Source: Cavia porcellus (lineage: Eukaryota; Chordata; Mammalia; Rodentia; Caviidae). Taken from it: a DNA stretch of 64,000 nucleotides. Both the position numbers and the translations under genes were made by a program. This document shows, in pieces, positions 1 to 12,600 of this stretch. Below the pieces are notes generated by a model. It saw only the letters and a program-made list of their open reading frames with translations. It ran no database searches and was not told where the DNA came from. The stretch is taken from contig NW_026947485.1 in assembly GCF_034190915.1 (NCBI RefSeq), positions 133,068,337 to 133,132,336 on the forward strand, in the 5' to 3' direction. Within the stretch, counting starts at the first letter, position 1. Each line of letters begins with the position of its first letter.

Positions 1-204
1 TTTAACTATAGTTGTAACAATTCTAAGAATCAGAGTGTTCCCGAGAGTCCCTTAGGCTGAGTATTATTACAAAGCACACAGTCCGGTGGTCTATGGGGTG
101 ATATCTGTGTGACCAAGCAACAAGCACTCCATCTAGACATTAGAATTCCTGGGTTTACAAACTGGAGAAATTATAGTGGTATTCTTACAGTTAGTGAGAA
201 AACA

Positions 205-610
205 AAGGTAATGGTTTTCATGGTTTATGTCCTTGGCCCCCACACTTCATGCAATTATGGACTCGACCAAATTTAGCATTTGTGATTGGTTCATTGTCTA
301 GCGCTCTAATTGGTGGTGTGAGTGCTACAACCACCTTGCGGTGGAGCCGAGATATGATGTAAGGCCTGGAAGAAGGTATGGCTCTCTTGGTAGTTCCTGC
401 TTTGCTGTTTACAGCCACCATGAAGGACTGCCCCGCCATGATATTCTGCCTTGGAGCCAACTGAGTATGGACTGAAACTTCTAAGAACTGTAAACCTTCT
501 AAGAATTGTAAACTTCCTTCCTTCATTTTGGGTGTTGGGTATTTTGTCCCAGTAATGAGAAAAGAGTAATTAAGACAATGATGAAAAGGAAATCTCTGGG
601 GCAACCAAGA
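205..610 (+). mobile_element. Solo LTR, ERVL-MaLR type
   Basis: The 3' half reads like a rodent MaLR LTR: a 'catgatattctgccttgg' block, then 'agccaactgagtatggactg', then a 'ttttgtcccagtaatgag' end. The same ordered blocks occur at 3600-3975 and, in reverse, at 63140-63510. Downstream, near 610, an 'attggta' segment could be the first bases of MaLR internal sequence. No coding remnant is visible. The 5' edge is approximate. Confidence 0.65.
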
Positions 611-1059
611 TAGGAATTGGTACACCCAGATGTGTTTCTCCTCTTGGAAATCCAAAGCAAGCCTGGAAGATGAAGTCCTTGTAGAATGCAGGAAAGAATG
701 ATGGTGGCACCTACCACCTGCCACCAATTCACTAAAGCCACTAAAACTCTACCAATGCTAGCTATACTTTTGTACTGATTATATATAAGTCAAAATATTT
801 GATTTTATCACTTCCTTAATCGAATAAATTCAAGAAAGCCAAAATGACAAAATGAAGGTAGCTGTAGAATTGTGATTGTCTTCCTCTAAATAAGCCATGT
901 TGAAAAATGAAAAGTAGCAGCTGCCATAAAAATGAAAACTAATACTCATTGAGACCATCTCCATTGCTGTCTGTGAATTATTATAATAACCGTGAGATAT
1001 TTACTATTATCTTTCAAAACCCATGCTACTATTTTCTGTTTGAGTAAACTTTCTTAAAC
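611..1059. other. No recognised feature
   Basis: AT-rich sequence. The first 120 bases may be decayed MaLR internal sequence. Nothing else is recognised. Confidence 0.5.
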
Positions 1060-1228
1060 CATTTTACTGCTAATCTTTTCTAAGGCGCTTGGCATATTCT
1101 GCTCTGATTTCTATGTACTTGGCTATCTCTTTTCCTGATTATAAACACCTTGCAGGCAGGAACTACAATGAGAATATAAAAATCCTTGTTAAGTATGTGA
1201 GAATCAATAAACACTTGTTGGATAGCAT
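1060..1228 (+). mobile_element. LINE L2 3' end fragment
   Basis: It shows the L2 3' terminal pattern: a 'ttgcaggcaggaact' block (L2 'gagggcagggact'), then 'aatcaataaacacttgttgga' in shortened form, matching the L2 'aataaatgcttgttga' tail. The copy is highly diverged, as expected for an ancient mammalian element, and the 5' edge is uncertain. Confidence 0.6.
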
Positions 1229-3599
1229 GGAGTAAATTTGGATAGAAATGTACATGTGTAAGGAAAGCCCTGTTTGCCTGGGGAGTTCATTAACAAGTAA
1301 CTTTTCAAGTTTTTCTCAATCATCACAACAGTCTTCTAGTTCTAAATTTAACCCTATTAGTTGCTTTTACATCCCATTTTACTACAATCAGAAGGTTTTA
1401 AATATTAAACAGCGTACAGAACCCAAAGCATATCAATTTCAAATAGTCAGATGCCAATATGAAAGGTTACAGATAGTGTAATTCACACCAATATGATAGA
1501 GCATGGGGAAAGTTTACTAGACTGAAATCATAAAACAATTACTTTACAAGCATTTTACAAGGTCTTCCCTGTTAATACTTACATTTCATAAGCATTGTTC
1601 TGTATCATAGCTTTTAATGGCTGTGTTTCATACAAAATTTAGTTTGCTTGGATGATATTAGAAAGCTGTATAGTTAATCTGTTGAGAAAGAAACATACTT
1701 AAGAAATGAACATAGCTTCCTCAGGAACTCAACTGATATATGGTACTTAGCAATGCTAAATATATTATAGTCACAAATTTATTCTGAACATTCTCTGTGA
1801 CACCCTCCGCTATTTTTCAAAAATGTATTTGCTATTTCTTAAATTGTTTTAAATGGAGGGAATTGAGAGGCAAATTTTTGTATTGTTGTCTTAAGGTGAA
1901 CGATTACATCATCTTTGGAACTAAAGCTGGAATCATACACATTTATTTTGTATAAAGCTACAGGTTGCAGAACAAATTACAGTAGCATAAAATCACCTCT
2001 TGTAGGTCTTATATAATCTATTTCCATTTTATATTGCATATTTTTCTAATTTGGAAGAAAGCAAATTATTATTAAATTGGGAAAAGTTCCTAAATTTTTG
2101 GCTTTGTACTACTAAATAGCAGTAGTTTTCAAAAATATGAACTATGATCTGTGATAGGAAATAATTTTACATTGTGGCTAGGCATACAGAATCTGTATGT
2201 AATAAAACATTTATAGAAATAGTATTCATATTTTGTTCAACAAATTTTGAAATTTGTTGTTAAATACCACTCCACTATAGAAGAGTTTTTGAAATGCTCC
2301 TTATAACACTAAATTGATTTCATATCTATTAATGGGTCACAGCCCCCACAGATTTTTAATGTCATACATATTATGAAGTGGTAAAATTATTTAGACATGT
2401 CCTGTCTTTAAATCTATCCTTTTCTTCAGAAATTTTCTACTCATTTCTGAAAATTCCCATGGTGCCCATCAGTGACAGTCTAAGATGTGTAGCTGTAGAC
2501 ATGAATACTTTGCCTGAAAAGGTGATACAAATACCTTATATTTTGAGTATGTGATCTGTTGATTTTGATTCAGAGCTATAGAACCAGGCAACTGTTAGTG
2601 ACAGATAAAAATACTGAGATATTTCCCCCACAGAGATGAGTTCTTGAGATAACCAGTGAGGTAAGAGGCAGAGATAAGAAAGGAGATTATGAGATGCAGC
2701 TGAGCTGAGATAAAAGTCATAACTAATTTATCCTTCCCCATCCCTGCAAATGGGATCATCTGGCCAAGAGTCATTTAAGTTAGTACTTTTTCTTATGAAG
2801 AAAAGTGAAATTACTCCTCAGGCTATATTTACTTAAAAGTTGTAAGTAGAAATTAAACAACACAATCATTGAAAAATATTGTAAAGATGGAATATTTCTG
2901 TTTACTTTTCCAAAACGTGTACCTGTTAATTCAGGAGATCATTTAAAATATCTAATTTGATATTTGTCTTTATGTTACCAACTTTGTAAATAGAAAATTT
3001 ACAATATTGAATTAAATGTATTAATGTATGTGTGCCCAACTTCTATAATAATTATTCAATAAATGTTTTGTTTATGAATAAAGGAAAGTATCTCCAAAAT
3101 CAATATGCAATAAAATTTAAGTCTTCTTGTAAAATAATCATATTTAAAATTATGATAGCTATTTTCTTTGAATGTATCTGTTTATTAGCCCATTTAGCTT
3201 TATCGTCTATAATTATTAAAGTACTCATATAAGTTCTTTGTTCTAATGTCTTCTTTTCCCTTTAAATCATTCAGCTCCCAATCACGAGACAAAACAAAGA
3301 AGTGCCTTTTATGTCCCTAACCTCAGAGGTCACTCACTATCACTTCCCTGGTATTCTAGTAATCAAAAAGCTCAAGCCTGATCTAAAATGAATGAGTTTT
3401 ACCCAAAGACATGAATACGAGGAGTCAAGAAATGTTAGGAAGCATTTGGGAAGCTGAATGCGATAGCATTAATTGCAACAAATATCCTATTTAGTGCTCT
3501 TTCCTAGTCTTTGACTAAAATAACGAGAATCTCACCCAGTTCCCCCTAGTTTTTTTGGAGGCTTCTCAAGTGTTTTCAAGCACAAACTTTGTCCCAGTT
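1229..3599. other. No recognised gene or repeat
   Basis: AT-rich sequence with only short chance open frames. A 10-bp perfect inverted repeat with a 2-nt loop (caacaaattt / aaatttgttg) lies at 2238-2259. I recognise no repeat family, although very old fossils could be missed by eye. Confidence 0.5.
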
Positions 3600-3975
3600 A
3601 ATGCTGATTATCAGTTTGATCAGATTAAGAGATTTCTTCAGCAGTTACTGGGCTGTAGGGCGCTAACTTCAGTTCAATGGGCTAAATGCAGTGCTGAGAG
3701 GTGGCTTCTGGGTGGAAAAAGTGAATTTTAGAGATATCCCCTTGGGGATTCTATTTGGTCTCTGTCCTCTGTGGGCTCTTCCCATGCTCTCTACTTCCCA
3801 GATGACATGAGTCGAGCAACTCTGTACCTCCATGCCTTTCTGTCATGATGTTTCTGCCTTGGAGCCAGCCAACCATGAACTGAAACCTCTGAAACCATAA
3901 GCCAAAATTAACCATCTCCTCATTTATGCTATGTCAGGCATTTTGTCCCAGCAATAAAAGAACTCTTATATCATG
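3600..3975 (+). mobile_element. Solo LTR, ERVL-MaLR type
   Basis: It opens with a 'gattatcagtttgatcagat' block and continues with the rodent MaLR series: 'catgatgtttctgccttgg', 'agccagccaaccatgaactg', 'aaacctctgaaaccataagc', and 'attttgtcccagcaataaaa'. This order is diagnostic of the 3' half of a rodent MaLR LTR in sense orientation. No internal region is seen on either side, so it is a solo LTR. Confidence 0.75.
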
Positions 3976-4079
3976 CAAACATTACCATTTTTTCCTGTCT
4001 GCTACTCAGGTTTCAGGCTTGTTAAATCTGAAGAAAACTCTTCTGTATTTAGCACAGTTCTGACATCAATTACTGAATG

Positions 4080-4562
4080 TATCAGCTAGGGTGCACTAGA
4101 GGAACTGAATCAATATAAAATAAATGTATAAGTACCCAAATAATTTATTAAGTAGGATTACAGATGCAGGTAGATAAGAGTCCCAGTGGTCGTCTACAGA
4201 ATCAGAGGTAGAAGTATTTTAAAGGACATTATACCAGACAACTGGAGACTCCAGTAGCAGTAGCAGTTACAGGTTGAAAACAGAAGCTCACAGTGAGATT
4301 CAGTGAAAGAGTCTCCACTGGAGACCAACATCCAAAAGCAAAGGTAAAGACCAGAGCTCCTCTGAGAAAAGAGCAGACTTCCCTTTTCATTCCATTCAGA
4401 CTACGAGTGTCATTTGGCACCAGCCATATCGGTGATGGGTTTTCTGTCCTCAGAAACCTCATCTGCAGTCTACATGTGAATCATCTTCAGACACAGCCAG
4501 AGCTTTGCTAATGGGGTAGGTGACTCTTACTCAAGTCAAGCTGACATACCACAGTTACTGAT
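4080..4562 (-). mobile_element. Solo LTR, ERVL/MaLR type, antisense
   Basis: Read on the minus strand it starts near a 'tgtcagcttgactt' block and ends with 'gattcagttcctctagtgca', matching the widespread mammalian LTR class that begins with '...gtcaacttg...' and ends with 'ggttctgtttctctggaga'. An AATAAA-like A/T block lies just before the terminal part. Open frames inside (for example 4293-4511) have no recognisable protein and are chance. The subfamily is not assigned. Confidence 0.5.
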
Positions 4563-5430
4563 CACACTAAACAGGATTATGCTGATCCCCTGCTGGGCTA
4601 AATCCTAACTACTTACCAGTCATGACATCATGCCTAAAATGCTGATAACACTGGGGTTGGACTATCTGTCTTCTGCACAGGTTGAGGACATTTCACAGTC
4701 GGCCATGTGGCACATTCCATTACACGCATATGAAACCCCCAGTGACACAAGAGCATGTCTCATTTTTCTAGGACCAACAGAATTCCAAAGGACAAACCAA
4801 GTGATAAATGTGATCAACTCTTCCTCCCCAGTGTCTATGATTTTCCTGGGCACATCTTTGTGCCAGATCCCCTTATTTCTCAGGAGATTTACTTACTCAT
4901 CAAAACCTGCCTTTGATGGTCCCTTAGAAAAGTCCTAAATCACATTCAGTTTAGACCCAACTGAGTCTGCTGTTACATTCTTCCTAACAATATCCTTAAA
5001 AGGTTTCTACCCCCAGAAATGTGGTGATCTATTTATTGTAATAAATTGTGCTTTCCACTAGTCATGCATCTGAAGGATGTTGAGACTCACATAATACATA
5101 GCCAGGAGTCACCTGGGTAAATGCGTTCTGGATGTTCTGATGAGAAAAGTAGTACAAATGACCTCAATTTAACATCTTCTATGAAAAGTTAATTCCTTTT
5201 GGAAGACATCTTTATTTTTTTGTATCATTCTACCACTTAGGCAAATAATTGATTGAAAAGTTTTTGATTCAGACAAAGATTAAAAGCCCAGTTTGTCCAC
5301 ACACACAGCATCTTAATAAACTCATTCAAGTTACTAAGTTGACTTTTCTTCATTTGGTATTACATAGTTTTCACAAATTCTGCTAAAGGTTATTTAAATA
5401 TGTGCTTGACTATAAGTGCTTAGAAATATT
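4563..5430. other. No recognised feature
   Basis: It includes a 102-codon frame at 4630-4938 whose product matches nothing I recognise and whose complement is also partly open, so I treat it as chance. It may contain more LTR-related sequence. Confidence 0.4.
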
Positions 5431-5433
5431 AGT

Positions 5434-5795
5434 TGTTGGTATTATTATTATCATAATCATCCTTTATACTGGCTCTTAATAAGGATTCTTATCACTTTGG
5501 AAAACTCTCTTTTGTAGCCTGAGGACTAGTAGTACTATAAATTGAGATCTGCCCTGGAACTGACTTTCCAGATCCAGCCATGATCTATACCCTTTTTGAC
5601 TCCAGAGTGAAACTTTGCAATCTTCAGGGTGCAAGTAATTAAATGATTGGCTATCAGCTTGATGCTAATCTTCAAGATGGCATCTGGATAGTAATAATAC
5701 TGTTGTATCAACAGTATTATTAATAATAATAATTATAATAATTGCCAGCTGTATTATTATTAATAATTATTGTTATAATTAATAATAAAAATTAA
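5434..5795. repeat. AT-rich (ATT/TAA)n low-complexity tract with hairpin
   Basis: Short runs of att/taa trinucleotides at 5440-5460 and 5690-5790 flank ordinary sequence. A perfect 14-bp inverted repeat (taataatactgttg, loop tat) occupies 5692-5722. Confidence 0.8.
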
Positions 5796-6148
5796 TGTCA
5801 AAAGCAGGCTATTGGGTTTCCTGGCTGCATTCTCTGTTCTGTACTTTGGTTTTCTATTGAGTATAATCATGACCCTGATTTTTCACAGAATTCATCTTTC
5901 AAAAAGACTTCTGGAATTATGTTTTACAAAATGTGGTCTCAACTATTTGTCAGAGAGAAGAAAGATACAATGGCCAAAAACTACAATGCATGTTTAAATT
6001 TGTAAAAATTATATTAAGAGTGTAGAACTCAATATCCTTTTCATTTTCAGTGTACTCCTAATTCACTGACACATAGAACTTACTTGGGTACAAACTGAGT
6101 GTTACCACCATTCAGCACAAATAAATTTGTGTGTGTGTGCGTGTGTGC
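5796..6148. other. No recognised feature, short (GT)n at its end
   Basis: Nothing is recognised except an impure GT run at 6129-6150 that abuts the next SINE. Confidence 0.5.
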
Positions 6149-6233
6149 ATGTACTTTGCTGAAAACGGAGCCCAGGAATTCACATATACATACATTGTAG
6201 GCACATGTTTACTGAGCTACATCTCCAACCTGA
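6149..6233 (-). mobile_element. tRNA-derived (ID-like) SINE fossil
   Basis: On the minus strand the order is 'ggttggagatgtagctcagt', then 'cctacaatgtatgt', then 'gaattcctgggctc', which is the A-box to B-box body of the tRNA-derived SINEs elsewhere in the window (compare 45653-45777). The B box is degenerate and no clear tail remains. Confidence 0.6.
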
Positions 6234-8051
6234 CAGTCGAGTTTGAGATTCTGGAATCAAACCACCTTAATTAAGCTTTATCTTTAAAGGACCAGAAAAT
6301 CTAGACTTGACAGGTTCACCAAATAAAATTGAACTTTTAAAGTATTAAAATGCAGCTGTTCCTGGATTCATGTGTTGTTAATGAGCCAGTTGTGATAATG
6401 CTTATTCAATGCTGGTTGAGTTTTGTGTATTTATTGCACTTTAGGGTAGAGTTTAAAAATCAGCTATTAGTTTGGGTCACCATCAAAGTTGCTCTTCAGT
6501 GTCTCTTTGAAATAAAGGATGATTTGGTTGTTCCACTGGTTTATGCCTCCTTTCTTGGGTTTTGTCCATCTTCACTATAAAAAAATACCTCCTTATCTTC
6601 CTTCTTCTCTAATAATTTATATTAATTGTGAAAATCTAGGCTTCCATACTTTTTATCCTATAATCTAAATAGCCATTAAAATATTCACCGTGACAACCAT
6701 TTGTTTAGAGTGAGCCTCACGATGGCCCATTTCTATTACTATCCGAGCCATTATTCCTGCAACATGCAATCAGAGCTTCTCTGCATTCTCAAGTAGCTTA
6801 AGAAATGTAATCCATATGGCCATGTAGCTTTCTGTGATTTAAAACATCCATTCACACATCACCAAGCATTCTGCCACAATTATAAGACATCTCTTATAAT
6901 TCTCCCATGGGCCTGTGGGCTTGAAAAAAACACCCTTCTGTCTACTTTCCATTCCTGAGTCCTTTTAAATAATGTCTTAGGGGGAAGTCCCAGCTAGGGT
7001 CAAAAGGCTCTTTATAGCAAAAAGGCTGGGGAAGACCTCTCTAGACTCCAAAAAGACCATCACTTTTCCTTCAGAGACTAACCAGCCCTTTCTACTACCT
7101 ACATCAACATTTTAACTCAGTGTCTAGTGCTCAAACTTAGGGCTACATAATCTTTGGTAAATACCTACTATTCTTTTCTGCTACTACATAACGCACTTGT
7201 ACTCTTTGGGTAGTAATCCATCTTGGCTGCAACCAGGCTACACTATGATTTTTAATTATCTAAAGAAACCCAAAGAATACATTCCTATTCCATAGACCAC
7301 ACCAACTTGAGGATTGAAAAATAGTCTTTGTGGCAATATGTTGTTTCTCTGCTTTGTCTTCCTCTCATGACTGTAGAATTTATATCTTGCCTTCTTTTAG
7401 ATTGCCTTGCATAGAGCATCTGAGTGTTTATGCTGCCTCTCTGTCTGCCTTTCCTTCTCTGCTTCTGACACATTGTACTGGGAAATCGTGTCTCCATCCC
7501 TCTTTAGCCGGAGACCAGCACTGTCTCATGTCATCCTGAGTTGATGGTACTCCAGAGAGCACAGTTGCCCAGGGAAGCCCCTCTTTCCTGTGACAGCATT
7601 ATGCCCTGGACCACAAAACAGTGCTCCAGGAAATTTTGATGAAACTTCTCTAGGAGCCATTTTTGTTTTGTTTGTTGTTGTAGTTGTTTATTTTCCTTAA
7701 AGCCACCATCTCCACATGTCTGTATTGCCAAGTGAAGCAATTCTTTTAAAGAAGCACTAAGCTATGGTCACTTATTTTCTATTATTAGGCTTTGAGGAAT
7801 GGATAACATCTCCTAGGAAGCATCCACATCCAAGAGACTATAAACTATAGCAGCAAGTGCATGCTCAGCTGATTGAAATTCTCAGCGTCCTAAGTATAAC
7901 AGGTTTATGGGCAAACACAGTTTTTCTGTTCAGATCTCCCCCACCTTCACCTCTGTCTTAACAGATTTTTATTACGGTCTCAAAATTCAAAACTTAGTTG
8001 AAAATACATTCAGTTTTTTACTTACTTCTTATGAGAATACAAGATGCTTGA
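6234..8051. other. No recognised gene or repeat
   Basis: Several 60-77 codon frames occur on both strands, but none shows a domain, conserved motif or splice context. I see no repeat family. Confidence 0.45.
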
Positions 8052-8313
8052 TTGGTATATTAGATATCTATTGGTGCATAACAAATATCCCCGAATACAG
8101 TTATTTAAATGAACAAACATTGGTCCATTCCACAGTGTTTGTAAGTCAGAAATCTGAGAGTAGCACAGCTAGGAGGACTTTCATTAAAGGCAGATGCAAC
8201 TCTTGAGGCTGCAGTCAGGAAGTTGGCCAGGACTGTGGTTGTCTCCAAGGAGGACTTGCTTCCAAGCTCCTTCTGTAGCTGTTTACAGCCCTCAGGGCTT
8301 TATTAAATCTTTC

Positions 8314-8396
8314 ATATTTTTTTGTGGTACTGGAGATTGAATTTAGGATATTAGTGTCCTAGAAAGTGCTCTGCTGCTATTATACATCTCCAATTC
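8314..8396 (-). mobile_element. tRNA-derived SINE body, antisense
   Basis: It starts with a T-run and 'gtggtactggagattgaat', the reverse complement of an ID-like 3' end and B box, and ends at 'tacatctccaatt', the reverse complement of the 5' 'gctggggatgta' start. It lies inside the MLT1 LTR and immediately before a B1-like unit in the same orientation. Confidence 0.7.
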
Positions 8397-8463
8397 TTTT
8401 TTCTTTTCTGTTCTGTTCTTTTCTCTTGTCTTTTCTGTGTTCTTTCTCTCTTTTTTTTTTTTT
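8397..8463. repeat. Pyrimidine-rich linker
   Basis: A tract of ttct/tttc repeats ending in a run of T. On the minus strand this is the A/G-rich tail of the B1-like unit at 8464-8546. Confidence 0.8.
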
Positions 8464-8546
8464 CGATACATCTCACAAACTGGCCCAAGCCAGCCTCAAA
8501 CTTGGCATCCTCCTGCCTCAGCCTCTAAAGAACCTGGATTATAAAT
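8464..8546 (-). mobile_element. B1-like 7SL-derived SINE, antisense
   Basis: It carries the antisense 7SL/B1 signature: 'ccagcctcaaacttggcatc' followed by 'ctcctgcctcagcctc' and 'ggattata'. This is the left 7SL-derived arm reversed. It is incomplete at the original 5' end. Confidence 0.8.
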
Positions 8547-8705
8547 AGTTAGTGGCCTTGTTTATGGCTAACTGAAGACATCAGCTCCTCAACAAGTGGT
8601 TCCCTCCAGAGAGTCGCTCACAGCACATCACAGCTGGTCTCTGTCAGAGTAAGGAAGCCAGGAAACAGAGAAGAGAGAAGTGGAGAGAGCTCACAATTCC
8701 TATGC

Positions 8706-9129
8706 CTTGTTATGTGAATTTTCTGTATGTGAATTTTCCATTGTAATTTGCAAACATTTCAGACTATGGTCATTTTACAATATTTATTAGGAAATTCTAA
8801 TGAGTACCCAGTCAAAGAAGAAATGGCACATGGCACCTATGTGACTATTAAATTAATTTATTGCTATACCACTAAGTAGTAAAATACCAAATGTATCCAA
8901 AGTAATTGACTGTTTCAAATCATGTTTCCAAAACAGACTGTGGTTAAACTGTAAAGTGCTTGTGAGTTTGGCAGTGGCAAAATAGGGCAGTTTTATACCG
9001 AAATGGCTTTTAAAAAACTTTCTGCCAAAAATACAGACTTTTCCTGGAAATGATTCATAAAAGGCTTTGTATAAAGGTATATACCACATTCAAGGCCAAC
9101 AAGGCACATTTCAATATGTGTGCTCATTG
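8706..9129. other. No recognised feature
   Basis: AT-rich. A 78-codon minus-strand frame at 8853-9089 has no recognisable product. Confidence 0.45.
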
Positions 9130-9612
9130 TGGCAGGCTGAAATATTCATTCCCATCCAAGACATCACATCCTAATTCCTGGAACCTATGAATGAATATGT
9201 TACCTTACATAGCAAAGTAGACCCTATAGATGTGATCAAATTAAGGTTCTTGTGATGGTGAGCTTACTAAGGATTATCTGAATGGGCAAAATGTATTGTA
9301 AAGGGTCCTTAGACGCACAGGGATTGTCAGAGTGAAACAAATATGGGGTGACAAAAATGAATTTGAAGATACTAAGTGGTGGCCTTGATGATGGAAGAGA
9401 GACCTGTAAATCAGGGTGTATAGATGGCCACTCTAGGTCAGAAAAAGCAAGGAGGTGGATTCTTCTCTTGGACTTCTAGAAGGAACAAACACAGGTGATA
9501 CTTTGACTTTATTCCATTGAAATACATGTCATGATTCTGGCTACTGAAATTGTAAGAGAATCAGTTTGTGTTGTTTTAAGCATCCCAATATGATGTGTAG
9601 CAATTCATTACA
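9130..9612 (+). mobile_element. MLT1-type MaLR LTR, sense
   Basis: The block order fits an old mammalian MLT1 LTR: 'catcacatcctaattcctgg', 'tagatgtgatcaaattaagg', 'ggtccttagacg', 'cttggacttctaga', 'ttgtgttgttttaagca' and a terminal 'caattcattacaacaataaa'. It is close to full length for this class, heavily diverged, and has no internal region. Confidence 0.75.
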
Positions 9613-12600
9613 ACAATAAAGTAATTTGTTTGTACAATAAATAGTTATGGATCTTTCACACTTTCATGATGGGTTCTATCAGAAGCTTTTTTTGACCACA
9701 CACAAATGGTAACCAAACCAGTTCTCCAAGTGTGAGGCACCACTTCCATACAACAAGAGCGCTAGACAGGAGGTTCCTCACTGAGCAGACATTTCCCTCC
9801 TCCAAGTGCAGGCAGAGATGGGAGGGCAGCTGACAGTCAGTCAGCTGTGGTCCTCTACCAAGGGACAGAAAGCACACAAATCCCTTCAGTAAATATTCCT
9901 GGGGTCTTCGGGGTCTAGAATGTGGGAAGCAAAATCATCCCTGTCTCCATAGCAACCCATAGATTTTTGGCAGATTATATAGTGGCTTTAGTCCTTCAAA
10001 GAATTAGCATTACTCACCCATTTTTACAAATATATATAAATTAAGCAGTATAAAATATAACTGTGTCTCTTGTGACCCAAGTTATACATTGCAGTCCTCC
10101 CCAGACTTTTTCATTTCCTGCTGAATTGACCATGAAATGAAATTTTAAATGAAGCTCTTACAGTTCATGATAAAGAGAGTTACTTCAAATGCAAAAGTAT
10201 TTACTTCCCAAAATATGTACATCTCCCATAAAAGTACTTCATATGATCTCAAAGAATCCAAACTAATTTATGAGACAGATCCTAAAACTTATTTCTAAAT
10301 AGAGTGGCCTTAATTAGGTTGTTGACATAATGGCATTTGACTATGACACTTTAGAGATCCACTCATGCACAGAAAATGATAAACAAATCTTCTTTATGAA
10401 ATGTAGAGATCTCCAAGGGACCTCATAAAACCCTTGGAATTAAAAGTACATGACAACACATCTGGGGAATGGAGCTGGCTGTTGGAGAGTAAAATTAGTA
10501 GGTGAGGGGAATCTTCAGCTCAAACTAGTTGCCCATGGCTTTGTTCTGGATCCCCAAATTAAGAAAAGATTCTGAGCTTGATTGATGAAACAGTCAAGAA
10601 TTTAAATGTAGAGATGTGTGCATTGCCCTCAATTTCCTGCCCCTTCCCCTGCAGACCACAGTAGTTCTCAGTAGCAGGGATGACTGCTGTGACTATTCTG
10701 TAGCAGAGTAGCAACTTCCAGTGTGGGTGTCCAGCATGCAAACCACTGTGCAAACTCAAGAAACCTCCTGTGTTTAGAGCTCAGATAGAATTTGGCAGGG
10801 TCCTGAATCTGAGGATGAGGAAAGCCCCATACCACACTTGCTATGATAAATCCTGATAAACACAGGCCTCTGTTAAGTAGCACCCAGCTTCAGAAGGACC
10901 TTTTCCCATACAAGTGTCCTTATGGAGATGGACTCAGAAGGATGTGATATCTATCCATCATATTTTCCCTGGTCCCTGTCTTGGGGATCCGTCTTTTTAC
11001 TAAAGATCCATGACATCATCAACTAAAGAGCCCACAAGCTACATTTCTTTGATCATACCATCCACACTTCCTGCAGAGGAACTTCACCCCCAAATCTCTT
11101 CTTTGACCAGTCCATCCCCACTCCAGTATTCAGAAACCCCCACATTTGAAGAGTAATCCCAAGACAGACTTAATGGTGATACAGCTTTTATTTTTTGACT
11201 GGTATTCAAGGACCTTTGATGTACTTACTTCTATACTCTGAAGACACAAGTGGAAAGATCTTCTGGTCCTTCATGTCTGCAATACCTTGAAAACCAAAGA
11301 ACTTTTTGTGTGGAACCACATACATGCCCACAGTAAGTGTCACCACCTTATTGTAGAAAGCCTAGAGCTCTATGAAGGAACTATACTGATTAAAGTAGTT
11401 AAGATTTATATGAGTATCAGAACCAAGAGGTATACACCCCTTCAGGTGCTTCTTGTGTAGTTTGAATGGATTTTCATAAGGTCTACTGCTGCTCCTGAAT
11501 AACTGATAGAATGGATCCTATAGGACCTCTTGATCCATGACCACATCTCAACCCTAAATGACATTTTAAGGAGGTGGATTCTGCATCCCTTTAATTCTTG
11601 ATCATGCACTCTTACTTAGCTCCAGTGCTGGGACATGTATGTTCCAGAAATTGAATTAATGCTTTGTAGTATTCACATGGAGATCAACATGCTTGAGTAG
11701 CTCTGAATTTAATAGCAGTTTTGGATTTAAAAACTCTGGACAATCAAGTTGTTCAGTGATTCTTCAGTTTGCCTTAATTGCCTTAAGATGCTCAATTTCC
11801 CATATCACTGATAGGTTCTTCTGAAAAGGTAGGAATATATTGAACATTTACTATAAACCATTTTTCCAGTTGGCATACCCATCTCCTTCACTCTAACTTT
11901 AGTTCACTTGAACCCAGCTCTAGACACCAAAGATGAAATTGATTGCACCAAAAATTGGAGGTCATCATACCTCCACAACACACACAGAGGTATTGGATCC
12001 AGTTATAGGAACCTTTCTTATGGGGCTCTGATCATCAGAGCTTCCTTTAAAACATGGAAGTCCAGTGCCATTCCACAATTGTATGATCTTACCACTGTAA
12101 CCCTGAGTACTGAGGCAAAGAGAGATACCAACACTGAATCCCTGCTAAAGAAGATGGAAATACTTATCAATACATCAACTCTCAGGTATTTTCAATCAGA
12201 TAGCACAAGCCATGTAAAAGCTTAGTTTGGCAAGAGGACAAAAAATGGAAGAAGTTGCCTTTCTTAGCCATCTTCCAGGATAACAGCCATGGCATAGTGC
12301 AGCTTCTAATTAATGTGAAAGGCTAATGGGTAATAAACCTTGAAGTCACTGCTTGCTTATAGGCTTTGACCATAATTGACTTGGTCAGGGAGCAGTCCCT
12401 GTCCTATAACTATTTGGGCACTACCTAAGCAGCAGTTGGTCACCACCTAAAAGTGCTGCTCTCATCCTCTCCCTATCGCTTTTCTGCTCTAACCACCACC
12501 AAAATATGCAAGAAGTTTTCTCCTCTGCATGCATCCAGACATTTACACATAGAAGTGAAGCCCACCTTAAAACTTGTTTGGAAAAGCATTGTTCAAATTA

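Larger units (their letters stand above)
8052..8705 (-). mobile_element. MLT1-type MaLR LTR, antisense, split by SINEs
   Basis: The left part (8052-8313) matches the reverse complement of an MLT1 3' end: 'tctattggtgcataacaaat', a cagtttctg-like block, 'gaggctgcagtcaggaagtt', 'ggccaggactg'. The right part (8547-8705) resumes with the LTR 5' half, for example 'gctcacagcacatcacagct'. The two SINE segments at 8314-8546 separate the halves, so the LTR is older than the SINEs. Confidence 0.65.
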
